NCBI RefSeq assembly: GCF_900105255.1 | Contig: NZ_LT629763.1 | Location: forward strand, 2,542,001 to 2,606,000 | From: Halopseudomonas sabulinigri | GTDB lineage: Bacteria; Pseudomonadota; Gammaproteobacteria; Pseudomonadales; Pseudomonadaceae | Length of the DNA: 64,000 bases | Reading direction: 5' to 3' | Part shown: in pieces, positions 32,373 to 39,266 of the stretch | How positions within the stretch are numbered: the first letter of the stretch is position 1 | How the letters are laid out: the number at the start of each line of letters is the position of its first letter | Notes under the pieces: model-generated | Seen by the model: the letters and a program-made list of their open reading frames with translations, nothing else | What the model was told of the DNA's origin: nothing | Databases searched by the model: none | Position numbers and translations under genes: made by a program

Positions 32373-32488
32373 AATGCCAGGCTTGGAGATCGACCCTCTT
32401 GAGCGCGACACTTTTCGTTGTAGGCGACGTTAGCGGGTCCTCTGAATGCGCACGAGCCTGGTGGCCAGGACGACAGCCATTCAACAAA

Positions 32489-32514
32489 AAACCCCGCGCA
32501 ATGGCGCGGGGTTT
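32489..32514 (-). terminator. Rho-independent terminator of the DUF4394 gene
   Basis: AAACCCCGCGC / GCGCGGGGTTT, an 11-bp stem with a 4-base loop. It is followed on the minus strand by six T residues, 25 bases after the gene's stop. Confidence 0.85.
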
Positions 32515-32538
32515 CTGGTTACGGCTGCAATAACCGAA

Positions 32539-33318
32539 TTACATCTCAGGCCATACGGCGATATCGATAATGTTCTCTGGCAGGTCGGCAACCATCCCCA
32601 GCGCGGTGGGTGTGCCGGTTTTCAGGTCCACGGTGTGCAGGGTGCCGTTGGCCAGTACGTAGGCGGTGTTGCCACCTTTGCCGTCGCTGGCGATGTCCAT
32701 CGCCGCGGCGTCCAGGCCTTTGGCCAGTTCACCTACCGGTTTCTGTACGCCGTCGTTCGGCGGATCCTGCAGCATCAGCATGCCGCTGGAAAGGTCGATG
32801 GTGTAAAGCTCGGTTTTTTCGGTGCCGGCGAAAGAGTCGGTGTAAGCGCCGGCCACCACTTTTTCCATCATGTTGTCGTGCTTGAAATCGGCAGCGTAGG
32901 CCACGCTACCGTCGGTGGCGACTTCACCGGTTTCTACGTTGACGCGGTAGTTGGTGCCATCGGCGGCCAGCAAACGCAGGCGGTCGGCCTTGGGGTTGAA
33001 GTCGACGACTGCATGCTCACTGCCCGGCAGCGCTGAACTCAGCTTGGCGCCGACGGTGGCTTTGCCGGTGGCGGCATCAATGGTGTACAGCTGGTCACCG
33101 CCGCCGAGGGCGTAGAGCGTGCCGTTGGCAGGGCGTACGTCTATGCCGCGCAAGTCGCTGGCGCCATCTACTTGCATACTGGCGGTCACTTTGAGGGTAT
33201 CGCTGTCGATTTTGTGCAGCATGCCGTCTTCGCTCAGCGCCAGCAGGTGGGCGGCGCTGGCAGTGCCGGCGGCGAGTGTGAGTGAGGTGGTCAGGAGCAG
33301 TTTGTTGAACGTATTCAT
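32539..33318 (-). CDS. Secreted DUF4394 domain protein
   Basis: 259 residues with a Sec signal peptide (cleavage near ASA-AHLLAL, about residue 22). The rest is a DUF4394-type repeated-strand domain, seen in recurring blocks such as LALSEDGMLHKIDSDTL, ALGGGDQLYTIDAATG and ELYTIDLSSGML. It may be a propeller-like fold, and is exported to the periplasm or beyond. The family frequently accompanies ECF sigma/anti-sigma pairs (recalled family context), and here such a pair lies just upstream on the same strand. It may be a stress-induced target of that sigma factor. No enzymatic residues are recognisable. Confidence 0.82.
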   Translation of the reverse strand: MNTFNKLLLTTSLTLAAGTASAAHLLALSEDGMLHKIDSDTLKVTASMQVDGASDLRGIDVRPANGTLYALGGGDQLYTIDAATGKATVGAKLSSALPGSEHAVVDFNPKADRLRLLAADGTNYRVNVETGEVATDGSVAYAADFKHDNMMEKVVAGAYTDSFAGTEKTELYTIDLSSGMLMLQDPPNDGVQKPVGELAKGLDAAAMDIASDGKGGNTAYVLANGTLHTVDLKTGTPTALGMVADLPENIIDIAVWPEM

Positions 33319-33620
33319 CTGTGATTCCTCGCATTCAATGGGTGATGGGCTTGGCCCATCCAGCTGGGTGCTTTGTAAGTCACCTGTTAGCTAATACCCG
33401 CGGGGATTGGGTTTGGATGTCGGCGGATGAAAATAAATTTTGCGGCGCCGCATTTGCGCCGCCCCCTGATAAAGCTCAGCAGCCAGCGATTTCCGGGGAT
33501 TGGCTGGCCAGTTGAGTGCCGGTTACGCCTCCCGGCCAGAAAGAGGAAGAGGCTTGCCCATCTCCCCCTGACGCCCCCGGCACCCGGCGGCGCTGCTCGC
33601 CAGCCAGGCGCAGATACCGC
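33319..33620. other. Intergenic region between anti-sigma and DUF4394 genes
   Basis: About 300 bases. It should hold the promoter of the DUF4394 gene. A GC-rich hairpin (GCGGCGC...GCGCCGC near 33442-33463) is visible. I could not assign an ECF -35/-10 pair with confidence and see no gene. Confidence 0.4.
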
Positions 33621-34340
33621 CTAGTTACTCGCGATCAGTACCGCCCGCCCGATATACAACACCGGCCCGGTAGGTCGATCCAACGGCGAGCCGCCCTGCG
33701 GCTCCAGCGTCAGCTCAAACAGCTGCCCGGCCTGCACGGCGCCAATCTGCTCGGCACTCAGGGTAACGCCCTTGCCCGGCTCGATCAGGCCCAGTGAACG
33801 CGGCCCGTCCTTGGGGTCGATCAGCGTCCAGAACTGCACGCTGCGACCCGCCGGTATGGCGTCGGCCACCAGCGATTGCAGCTTCAGCGTGCCATCGCCA
33901 TCGACCGTCACCACCCAGCCCGGCTTGGCGCTTTCACCCGGTACCTGCAGCACGGCGGTGAAGCTGTCGCCGCTCGGTGCATCACGCAGCACACCGGGCA
34001 GCCAACTGAGCAGTACCAGCAGCGCCAGCGCGCCGCTGGTCAAGCGCCACAGGCCAAGGCTGTTCCACCAACCGGCGGCACCCTCAGCGGCGTTAGCCTG
34101 CGCTGCAGGGGCCCAACCCAGGCTCTGCTGCACCCGCTCCCACAATACCAACGAAGGGCTTTGCGCTGGCAGCTCGTCCGCCAGTTCCAGCAGATGTTGC
34201 TCCCACTCCAGCGCCATGCGCGCGGCCTCGCGGTCGCGGGCAATCAACGCGCGCACCTCGCTGGCCTCCGGCTCTTCGAGCAGGCCCAGCACGTATTCGC
34301 CGATCAACGCCCGACGCGGCTCAATTGCCTCTGGAATCAT
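33621..34340 (-). CDS. Anti-sigma factor (RskA/anti-sigma-K type)
   Basis: 239 residues, with the start at the ATG that overlaps the sigma gene stop (ATGA); a GTG 12 bases further upstream is possible. An N-terminal cytoplasmic sigma-binding region (YVLGLLEEPEASEVRALIARD, about 15-35) is followed by one membrane helix (about residues 100-120, LTSGALALLVLLSWL). A periplasmic RskA-type domain of about 120 residues contains QFWTLIDPKDGPRSLG. It should hold the ECF sigma factor at the membrane until a signal triggers release. The signal is unknown. Confidence 0.86.
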   Translation of the reverse strand: MIPEAIEPRRALIGEYVLGLLEEPEASEVRALIARDREAARMALEWEQHLLELADELPAQSPSLVLWERVQQSLGWAPAAQANAAEGAAGWWNSLGLWRLTSGALALLVLLSWLPGVLRDAPSGDSFTAVLQVPGESAKPGWVVTVDGDGTLKLQSLVADAIPAGRSVQFWTLIDPKDGPRSLGLIEPGKGVTLSAEQIGAVQAGQLFELTLEPQGGSPLDRPTGPVLYIGRAVLIASN

Positions 34341-34885
34341 GCCTGCAAACACTCCTGCAATGCGCGTAGTCCGGCGCGGATACGTCCCTTGATAGTGCCC
34401 AGCGGCGTGGACAGCCGACTGGCAATCTGTTCATGGGTCAGGCCCCGGTAAAAGGCCAAGAGGATCGGATGGCGACGTGGGCGCTCCAGCTGCCGCAAAC
34501 AACGCCGCAGCTCACGGCCGTCCGACTGCTCGCTGGCGATGTCTTCTGCCTGCGCACCGTCATCGGCCATCTGCTCGATAAAGCCGTCGTCGGTATCAAC
34601 CAGCCGCCCGCGACTGCGCAACTGATTCAGCGCCCGGTAACGCAGAATGCTGTAAATCCAGGCACGGCCCTGACCCAGCGAGCGATCAAAACGATCCGCG
34701 TTGTGCCACACCTTCACCAGCGCATCGTGCAAACAGTCCTCCGCCTGATCCCGCCGCCCCAGCAAGGTAATGGCCAACCCCAGCAACTGCCCCGCCTCGC
34801 GCTGATAAAGCCGCGCAAACGCGCCCTTATCACCCCGCGCACAGGCCTCCAGAGTGCCCTCGTAATCAAACTCGCTGTCTGCCAT
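34337..34885 (-). CDS. ECF sigma factor (SigK-like)
   Basis: 182 residues with sigma-70 region 2 (AITLLGRRDQAEDCLHDALVKVW and the -10 binding RAWIYSILRYRALNQLR) and region 4 (LLAFYRGLTHEQIASRLSTPLGTIKGRIRAGL helix-turn-helix). There is no region 3, as usual in ECF factors. It is followed by its anti-sigma partner with a 4-base overlap, which identifies the pair. Its regulon probably includes the DUF4394 gene. A Fic-type operator lies about 185 bases upstream, so the promoter may also be under that control. Confidence 0.9.
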   Translation of the reverse strand: MADSEFDYEGTLEACARGDKGAFARLYQREAGQLLGLAITLLGRRDQAEDCLHDALVKVWHNADRFDRSLGQGRAWIYSILRYRALNQLRSRGRLVDTDDGFIEQMADDGAQAEDIASEQSDGRELRRCLRQLERPRRHPILLAFYRGLTHEQIASRLSTPLGTIKGRIRAGLRALQECLQA

Positions 34886-35069
34886 ACCCGCTTCCTGTAC
34901 TCAATCGCCGTTCCGTCCCTGCAGGCTATACCCCCGAGCAGGCATTACGGATGTCGCGCAGTGAAATAAAGTGGGGAATTCGTGAGGAATTGTTTCGGTG
35001 GCCCGCACAGCGTCAGCCGCTCACCCCGCAGCAGAGGTCAACGATATGTAGCGAAGAACGACGAGTCCG

Positions 35070-35098
35070 TGAGCCGAATAAAGCCGCTATTCGGCTCA
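35070..35098. promoter_or_regulatory. Second copy of the fic-type operator
   Basis: TGAGCCGAAT, a 9-base gap, then ATTCGGCTCA: a perfect 10-bp dyad with the same half-site and 9-base spacing as the outer pairs at the fic promoter 2.7 kb away. It lies upstream of the ECF sigma gene, in a 560-base region without genes. Confidence 0.6.
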
Positions 35099-35317
35099 CA
35101 AGGGAGAAGGGTTAACCGCAACCGCCACTGGTCAAAAACAGGGTTGGCAAACCAACCAAAGCGTAGCACTATGCCAGTAACTGTTTTTTACAGACCCCTT
35201 TCTGGAGGCACGGATTCCTGACGACCCCAACCCACAAAACCAAACGCCCCGCCCGTTGCTGGCCAAGGCAGCGTTGTGACGCGCGTGCGCAGCCATAATG
35301 GACTTATATCGCACGCA

Positions 35318-35401
35318 GTTTAACGTGAGGAATAACAGCATGAGCACGCACAAGTGACTGATAAAAAACAAGTATCTAGTTATTTTCCACGCACGTTATA
35401 C
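35318..35401. other. attC-like degenerate inverted repeat
   Basis: GTTTAACGTGAGGAATAAC at the left is nearly complementary to GTTATTTTCCACGCACGTTATAC at the right, over about 84 bases. The left arm fits the RYYYAAC core of an integron attC, but the right arm (GTTATAC) does not fully fit GTTRRRY. It may be an eroded cassette end upstream of the cassette gene. Confidence 0.3.
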
Positions 35402-35447
35402 CGCGTATTAACGCAGCGTTCTATCTAATCACTGTTAGGACAGATAC

Positions 35448-35843
35448 ATGCGAAATGAAGACGGCACTTTCTGCAAAGACTGTCACTTTCAGCTTGATGA
35501 AGCCTTAACAGCTAACAAAAATTATCCATGTCCGAGCTGTGGTTCAACGGAAAGATATATAAATATGTCGATGTTTGAAGGAGTTAATCTCTACGACTCA
35601 TGGGGTGCTCAGTCCAAAGATCCCAAGCATCCCGGAAAAAGAAAAGTTCGGTGGGAAACGTTTGTTGGGTGGCAACGGAGCCATAAATTACAAAGCATGG
35701 TTCATAAAACGAGAACTATTGACCGTGACAATGATACGTACCAAGAAATAGTGACCGATCCAAAAACCGGAGAGATCATTCACCGTTGTGAAGAGCCGCT
35801 CTCCGAACACTTTGGCCATGGCTCAGCAAAGCGGAAGTCCTAA
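35448..35843 (+). CDS. Integron cassette protein with zinc-ribbon motif, function unknown
   Basis: 131 residues. Cysteine pairs CKDC (residues 9-12) and CPSC (28-31) form a probable zinc ribbon. The rest is polar with a conserved-looking KVRWETFVGWQRSHKLQ segment and no known domain. The gene is markedly richer in A+T than its surroundings. It begins 8 bases after a GTTAGGA junction, and its TAA stop lies inside a well-formed attC site, the usual arrangement of an integron gene cassette. Its promoter would normally be outside the cassette; none is evident. Confidence 0.7.
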   Translation: MRNEDGTFCKDCHFQLDEALTANKNYPCPSCGSTERYINMSMFEGVNLYDSWGAQSKDPKHPGKRKVRWETFVGWQRSHKLQSMVHKTRTIDRDNDTYQEIVTDPKTGEIIHRCEEPLSEHFGHGSAKRKS

Positions 35844-35930
35844 CAATCGGCTGTTGTCGCCCCTGCGGGGCTGGGACGGCCTTTCCGCCGCTTCGCGGCT
35901 ACAAGTCCGCCCCAAAGCCGGGCGTTAAGC
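35838..35930 (+). other. Integron attC recombination site
   Basis: 93 bases from TCCTAAC (RYYYAAC-type core, containing the gene's stop codon) to GTTAAGC (exact GTTRRRY). The adjacent inner boxes pair (CGGCTG with AGCCGGG). The centre is imperfectly self-complementary (GGGGCTGGGAC with GTCCGCCCC) and has a CCGCTTCGCGG tip. This is the architecture of Pseudomonas-type attC sites. No integrase gene is present in the window, so this is an isolated cassette. Confidence 0.72.
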
Positions 35931-35945
35931 AGAACTATCCGGCAC

Positions 35946-36160
35946 CACTCGGACCCAAATCCCATCTGCGCGGGCGAGTAGCGCAGAGCTGCCGGGAAAA
36001 AGGCGCTTGCGGTGTCTGAGCGCAGCGAGTTTGCAAGTGTCCCCGGCAGCTTGAGCAACGCAGCGAACCCGCAGGGCCGCGCAGCTGGGTGCCCTGGGGA
36101 GTTGTTAGAGGGGAATGGGCAAGCATTCCCCTCTAACTCGCCAGCAAGGCGAAAAACAGA
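35946..36160 (+). repeat. Modular dispersed repeat, copy F (full length)
   Basis: It carries the same module order as copies B and D: CACTCGGACCCAAATCCC, GGGCGAGTAGCGCAG, GTGTCTGAGCGCAGCGAG, GAGCAACGCAGCGAAC, inverted repeat TAGAGGGGAATG / CATTCCCCTCTA, then CTCGCCAGCAAGGCGAAA. It begins 15 bases after the attC. Confidence 0.72.
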
Positions 36161-36327
36161 GACGAGCTGCCCACCAAGACCGATCCCAGGCACAAGCCCC
36201 AAAACATGCTGCACCCGCCATCACCCCAATGATTCCCCAATAATCACCAAACCACCCCTTGGCTCCCAAGCCACCCCACCAGTGCTAACGTCACCCCATC
36301 CACAACACCAACAAGAGAGCCCCAAAC

Positions 36328-37113
36328 ATGTCCCAAGCCGCTGGCCGTCAATCCATCTTCATCACCGGTGCCGCCTCCGGCATGGGGCGTGAAACAGCGC
36401 GTTTGTTTCACCAACAGGGCTGGTTCATCGGTGCCTTCGACGTCAACCAGGCCGGGCTGGACGCGCTGCAGCAAGAGCTGGGCGCCGACAACTGTATCAC
36501 CCAGACGCTGGATGTGAGCGACAAGGCGCAGTTTGAGGCGGCGGTCGCCTCCTTTGGCGCCGCTACCGATGGCCGTATGGATGTGCTTTTCAACAATGCC
36601 GGCATCATCATGCGCGGCTTTTTCGATGAGATGTCGTTCGAGGATCAGCTGAAGATCATCAACGTGAACGTGATTGGCGTACTCAACGGCACCCACGCCG
36701 CGCTGCCGCTGCTGAAGGCCACGCCCAATGCGCTGTGCTTCAACACCTCCTCATCGTCCGCGACCATGGGCATGCCACTGATTGCCGTGTATTCGGCCAG
36801 CAAGCACGCGGTGAAGGGCCTGACCGAGGCCTGGTCGAACGAATTCAAGCGCTTTGATATTCGCTGCGCCGATGCGCTGCCGGGGCTGATTCGCACCGGC
36901 ATGACCTCGGACGAATTCTTGCAGACGGCGCCCACCAAGGGGCCGTTCCGGCTGATTGAAGCGATCGAGGTAGCCAAGGTGGTGTGGGCCAGTTACCACG
37001 ATGCAAGCAAGCTGCACTGGTACATCCCCGAGGAGCTGGCCGAGCTGGACAAGGCCGCGAGCAACGACCCGGAGCTGCTGCGCGACAAGCTGGCGCGCAA
37101 TATGCCGCAGTAA
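36328..37113 (+). CDS. Short-chain dehydrogenase/reductase
   Basis: 261 residues. TGAASGMG cofactor loop, NNAG, the catalytic serine in NTSSSSATMG and YSASK. Classical SDR length and order. It stands alone with a terminator after it, separated from the cassette by repeat F. The substrate cannot be predicted; the family ranges over alcohols, sugars and fatty intermediates. Confidence 0.87.
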   Translation: MSQAAGRQSIFITGAASGMGRETARLFHQQGWFIGAFDVNQAGLDALQQELGADNCITQTLDVSDKAQFEAAVASFGAATDGRMDVLFNNAGIIMRGFFDEMSFEDQLKIINVNVIGVLNGTHAALPLLKATPNALCFNTSSSSATMGMPLIAVYSASKHAVKGLTEAWSNEFKRFDIRCADALPGLIRTGMTSDEFLQTAPTKGPFRLIEAIEVAKVVWASYHDASKLHWYIPEELAELDKAASNDPELLRDKLARNMPQ

Positions 37114-37123
37114 CAAAAACACC

Positions 37124-37145
37124 AAGGGGCGCCGTGGCGCCCCTT
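37124..37145. terminator. Terminator hairpin between SDR and lipoprotein genes
   Basis: AAGGGGCGCC-GT-GGCGCCCCTT, a 10-bp perfect stem flanked by an outer AACAC/GTGTT pair, between convergent genes. Confidence 0.75.
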
Positions 37146-37177
37146 AGTGTTGATCTAGAACAGTGTGCGTCGCTAGC

Positions 37178-37642
37178 TCACTCGCTGACCGAGCTGACCA
37201 CCTCCGCTTCAGGCGCGGTCGGCGCCATGGGTATCTGCACCAGGTTGGCTGTTTTCGCCGGCGGCAATTTGTACATGGCGCCGGTGGCGGGATCGACTGC
37301 CAGCATGCCAATCAGGCCGCCAAACAGGAGGTTGCCCCAGTACCAGCCATCCATGCTGGAATCCATGGTGTAATCCTGATCCTCGTAACCCTCTTTGGAA
37401 AAATGCAGTTTATAACGCTCACCCTTGAAGTACCCAGCGCCTGACTTAAGGGTTACGGTGCTTGGGGTGGTGCCTTGGTGAACCAAGCTACCGTTGCGAT
37501 TGCGGATCTGGTATTCAGCGCCTGACGGCTCGGATTTAACTACGACGGGGTATTGCGAGTCACTCACGATACTGGCGCAGCCAGAGACCAACAGGGAGGC
37601 AGAAATCGAAGCAGCCAAGGCCAGCTTTTTCATGGACGTCAT
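37178..37642 (-). CDS. Small lipoprotein with a PEGA-like segment, function unknown
   Basis: 154 residues with a lipobox LVSGC (acylated cysteine near residue 22). A conserved-type segment VVVKSEPSGAEYQIRN is followed by a hydrophobic Gly-rich stretch (WGNLLFGGLIGMLAVDPATGAMYKLP) near the C-terminus. The DPATGAMYKLP ending is common in small Pseudomonas lipoproteins of unknown role. It is convergent with the SDR gene. AAGGA lies 9 bases before the first ATG; the second ATG three codons on is also possible. Confidence 0.72.
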   Translation of the reverse strand: MTSMKKLALAASISASLLVSGCASIVSDSQYPVVVKSEPSGAEYQIRNRNGSLVHQGTTPSTVTLKSGAGYFKGERYKLHFSKEGYEDQDYTMDSSMDGWYWGNLLFGGLIGMLAVDPATGAMYKLPPAKTANLVQIPMAPTAPEAEVVSSVSE

Positions 37643-37800
37643 TCAGAAGAATCCTTCTTCAATCGTTTATTTTTAGTATGTGCTGCGCAAGCAGCTTGGC
37701 GATCATAATCAGCCCCGCAAATAATGTCATTATGATATTTACGCCATTTCTACCTACTTTTCTGCGCTGATTTCAGACGCGTGACGGATCGCCAGCCGGA

Positions 37801-37865
37801 CTGTCTCATGCACCCTGAAAAGACCTGCTCGTACCGCGAGCGCTGGCTGTCAGCCCATGAGACAG
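37801..37865. other. Inverted repeat with internal hairpin in a 327-base gap
   Basis: Perfect 10-bp arms CTGTCTCATG / CATGAGACAG enclose 45 bases that contain a second stem (GCTCG-TACC-GCGAGC-like). The gap between the lipoprotein and cytochrome b561 has no gene. It could be a structured leader, a small RNA or an operator pair (inference). Confidence 0.4.
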
Positions 37866-37969
37866 GGGCGCGCCACAAAGACAATACACAACACGCCAGT
37901 ATTGGGTGTTGCGACGCTGGGCTTCAGGGGTTAGCCTCTGCTGCTGGATAAAAATGTAGTGAGCAATGC

Positions 37970-38647
37970 ATGCAAGTTGTCGTCTGGGATCTGCCTCTTC
38001 GTCTGTTTCACTGGCTGTTGGCGCTGTGCGTCATCGGTGCTCTGGTAACGGTCAGCCTGGGTGGTAACTGGATGGTCTGGCATGAGCGGTTCGGCTTGGC
38101 GGTAGTGGGGCTGCTGACCTTCCGCCTGGTCTGGGGCCTGGTGGGCGGTACTTACGCGCGTTTTGGCGGTTTCTTCCCTACTCCGAAACGGGTTCTGGAC
38201 TATATTCGCGGCCATTGGCAGGGGCTGGGACACAATCCGCTGGGTGCGCTCTCGGTCTTTCTGATGCTGGGCTTGCTCAGCTTTCAGGCGCTGACCGGCC
38301 TGTTCTCCAACGACGACGTCGCTTTTTACGGCCCCCTGACCCGCCTGGTATCGAGTGAAACCAGCGCCCTGGTCAGCGGCTGGCACCGTTCCACTGAAGA
38401 GTTCATCTATGCCGTGATCGGCCTGCACCTGGCGGCGATTGCCTTCTACCGGCTGCGCGGAAAAAAGCTGGTGGGCCCCATGCTGCATGGCCGCAAGACG
38501 GTACACCAGATGAAGGACCCGGAGAACGAGGCGGCTGGCGGTTTGGCACTGAGTGTTGCGCTGATTATCGCCATTGGCATGGTCTGGCTGGCCTACGGCG
38601 GCTGGATTCCGGCGCCACCGCCGGCACCCGCGGTACCCGCCTGGTAG
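37970..38647 (+). CDS. Cytochrome b561 family membrane protein
   Basis: 225 residues with four main helices. Likely haem-ligand histidines lie in LPLRLFHWLLALC and MVWHERFG, and in the later SGWHRSTEEFIYAVIGLHLAA segment. The VWDLPLRLFHW start is typical of Ni/Fe-hydrogenase-type and CybB b561 proteins. It probably transfers electrons from the quinone pool to a periplasmic acceptor. The convergent neighbour encodes a cytochrome c', a frequent partner. A proline-rich tail (PAPPPAPAVPAW) is unusual. Confidence 0.85.
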   Translation: MQVVVWDLPLRLFHWLLALCVIGALVTVSLGGNWMVWHERFGLAVVGLLTFRLVWGLVGGTYARFGGFFPTPKRVLDYIRGHWQGLGHNPLGALSVFLMLGLLSFQALTGLFSNDDVAFYGPLTRLVSSETSALVSGWHRSTEEFIYAVIGLHLAAIAFYRLRGKKLVGPMLHGRKTVHQMKDPENEAAGGLALSVALIIAIGMVWLAYGGWIPAPPPAPAVPAW

Positions 38648-38676
38648 CTCTGGGCCAGCCCAACACCGGGTACAAA

Positions 38677-38709
38677 AAAAGGGGTCGCTGCAGTGCAGCG
38701 GCCCCTTTT
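38677..38709. terminator. Bidirectional terminator between b561 and cytochrome c' genes
   Basis: AAAAGGGG and CCCCTTTT arms enclose a CGCTGCA / TGCAGCG stem, with an A-run on one side and T-run on the other. It serves both convergent genes. Confidence 0.85.
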
Positions 38710-38726
38710 GCGTTGCGCCGGCCTAA

Positions 38727-39194
38727 TCAGTCCAGGCGATACTTCTCATGGCAGGCCTTGCAGGTTTTACCCACTTCACCAAAGGCGACGCGAATGGCGT
38801 CCTTGTCTCCGGTTTTTGCCTCGGCAGCCAGGGTATTCGCGGCGGTGCCCATGTTGCCGGCCAGCTTGGCCACGTCTGGCATGTTGTCGAACAGGGCAGG
38901 GTCAACGCGGGTACGCTGGTGGCCCACGTCCTTCTCGGTGCCGGGGCCGAAGAGCGCTCCGATGCCGGAATTGGCAATCGCGGCGATGGTGTTGGCGGCG
39001 GCCTCGACCTGCTCCTGATTGTACTCAACGCTACCTTCAATCACCTGCGCCTTGAGTTTGCCCATGTTCCAGGCCATGTAGCTGAAGCCGGCCTTGCGAA
39101 GTTCAATCTGGTCCTCTGGCGAGACCTGTGCCTGAGCGGTTACGGCAGCGCTCAGCAAAAGGGCGCTCAGGGCGCCGGCAATCACGGTTTTCAT
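38727..39194 (-). CDS. Cytochrome c' / c-556
   Basis: 155 residues from the ATG with AAGGAGAG upstream. The Sec signal is cleaved near AQA-QVSPE (about residue 23). A four-helix bundle with a single C-terminal haem motif CKACH, the hallmark of cytochrome c'. Located in the periplasm, it carries electrons or binds NO. It is convergent with a b561-type cytochrome that could be its reductant. Confidence 0.9.
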   Translation of the reverse strand: MKTVIAGALSALLLSAAVTAQAQVSPEDQIELRKAGFSYMAWNMGKLKAQVIEGSVEYNQEQVEAAANTIAAIANSGIGALFGPGTEKDVGHQRTRVDPALFDNMPDVAKLAGNMGTAANTLAAEAKTGDKDAIRVAFGEVGKTCKACHEKYRLD

Positions 39195-39266
39195 GCATCT
39201 CTCCTTGTTGGGCCTCAAGCAGGCCTGGGGTCATGTTAACGGCAGCCGGGCCGAGATTGCCATGCT

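Noticed and set aside
34930-35447. Integron integrase or attI before the cassette
   Set aside because: No frame with tyrosine-recombinase motifs was seen. The region has only operators and inverted repeats.
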